Below are positions 5,733 through 5,855 of a DNA stretch of 5,855 bases, one piece after another. Where the stretch lies: NCBI GenBank assembly GCA_905235425.1, contig CAJOKY010000152.1:1-5855 (forward strand), given 5' to 3'. This DNA is from an uncultured Selenomonadaceae bacterium (GTDB lineage: Bacteria > Bacillota > Negativicutes > Selenomonadales > Selenomonadaceae). A model generated the notes under the pieces. The model was not told the origin of the DNA. It did not search any database and worked only from the letters and a program-made list of their open reading frames with translations. How positions within the stretch are numbered: position 1 is the first letter of the stretch; every line of letters starts with the position of its first letter. Position numbers and translations under genes: made by a program.

Positions 5733-5855
5733 TTAAAGCGCCAATATTGCCCGCCGCGCCTTCTCAAATTCCGCGTCCAATTCGACAATCACGTTACCCG
5801 CGCTGTCAAACTGCTTGCCTTCCTGCGCCGCCGCTTTTTTAAATCGGTCGTGTAC
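5733..5855 (-). CDS. C-terminal end of an unidentified gene
   Basis: The last 40 codons of a minus-strand frame entering from the right edge and ending at TAA (5735-5733). It reads VHDRFKKAAAQEGKQFDSAG..., ending in EFEKARRAILAL, with helical, charged and alanine-rich character. It has a higher GC content than the downstream genes. The gene before terS in many cos phages is an HNH endonuclease, but no HNH residues are visible in this fragment, so no function is assigned. A real gene is favoured by the coding-like composition, co-direction with TerS and an uninterrupted frame, though the fragment is short. Confidence 0.5.
   Translation of the reverse strand, partial: VHDRFKKAAAQEGKQFDSAGNVIVELDAEFEKARRAILAL

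Noticed and set aside
5533..5736. Plus-strand 67-codon frame across the terS start and the gap
   Set aside because: It opposes TerS and enters the compositionally biased gap; the product is arginine/leucine-rich with no domain character.

Overview
The window reads as part of a prophage or phage-derived mobile element, probably in a moderately AT-rich Firmicute-type host. The signs are strong AGGAG-type ribosome binding sites, sigma-A-like TTGACN/TATAAT promoters and family matches typical of Firmicute prophages. A Negativicutes host is possible, but nothing here proves the taxon. All six or seven credible genes lie on the minus strand, so biological order runs from high to low coordinates. 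The longer plus-strand reading frames look like shadows of these genes.

Region by region, from the right. Positions 5855-5733 hold the last 40 codons of an unidentified gene. Positions 5732-5624 are a gene-free, compositionally odd stretch that could be a packaging (cos-like) region. A small protein resembling P27-type terminase small subunits (5623-5312) overlaps a complete terminase large subunit (5315-3681). Where a portal gene would normally come next there is a regulator with a C-terminal Cro/CI-type helix-turn-helix (3653-3090), closed by a rho-independent terminator. Directly beyond it lies a near-consensus promoter full of TTGAC/GTCAA repeats. That promoter drives a 67-residue helix-turn-helix protein (2956-2753) and a small helical protein of unknown role (2738-2394). 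A 230-base regulatory gap (2393-2164) separates these from a large primase-helicase gene (2163 to beyond the left edge). Its visible part has a novel N-terminal region, a zinc ribbon, a TOPRIM domain, a repeat-built linker and the start of a D5_N/SF3 helicase module.

The genes combine three functions: DNA packaging (TerS/TerL), control (two HTH proteins and their putative operators) and autonomous replication (primase-helicase). Packaging genes running straight into regulators and then a P4/D5-type primase, with no portal after TerL, is unusual and would fit a phage satellite or a rearranged prophage.

The most intriguing stretch is the 2164-2393 gap. A minus-strand promoter for the primase faces a plus-strand promoter, and the plus-strand promoter is followed about 150 bases later by a strong plus-strand terminator. 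This predicts a short RNA antisense to the first ~48 nt of the primase leader. The leader itself can form two mutually exclusive structures just upstream of the primase ribosome binding site. Antisense or leader-RNA control of replication is a plausible but unproven reading.
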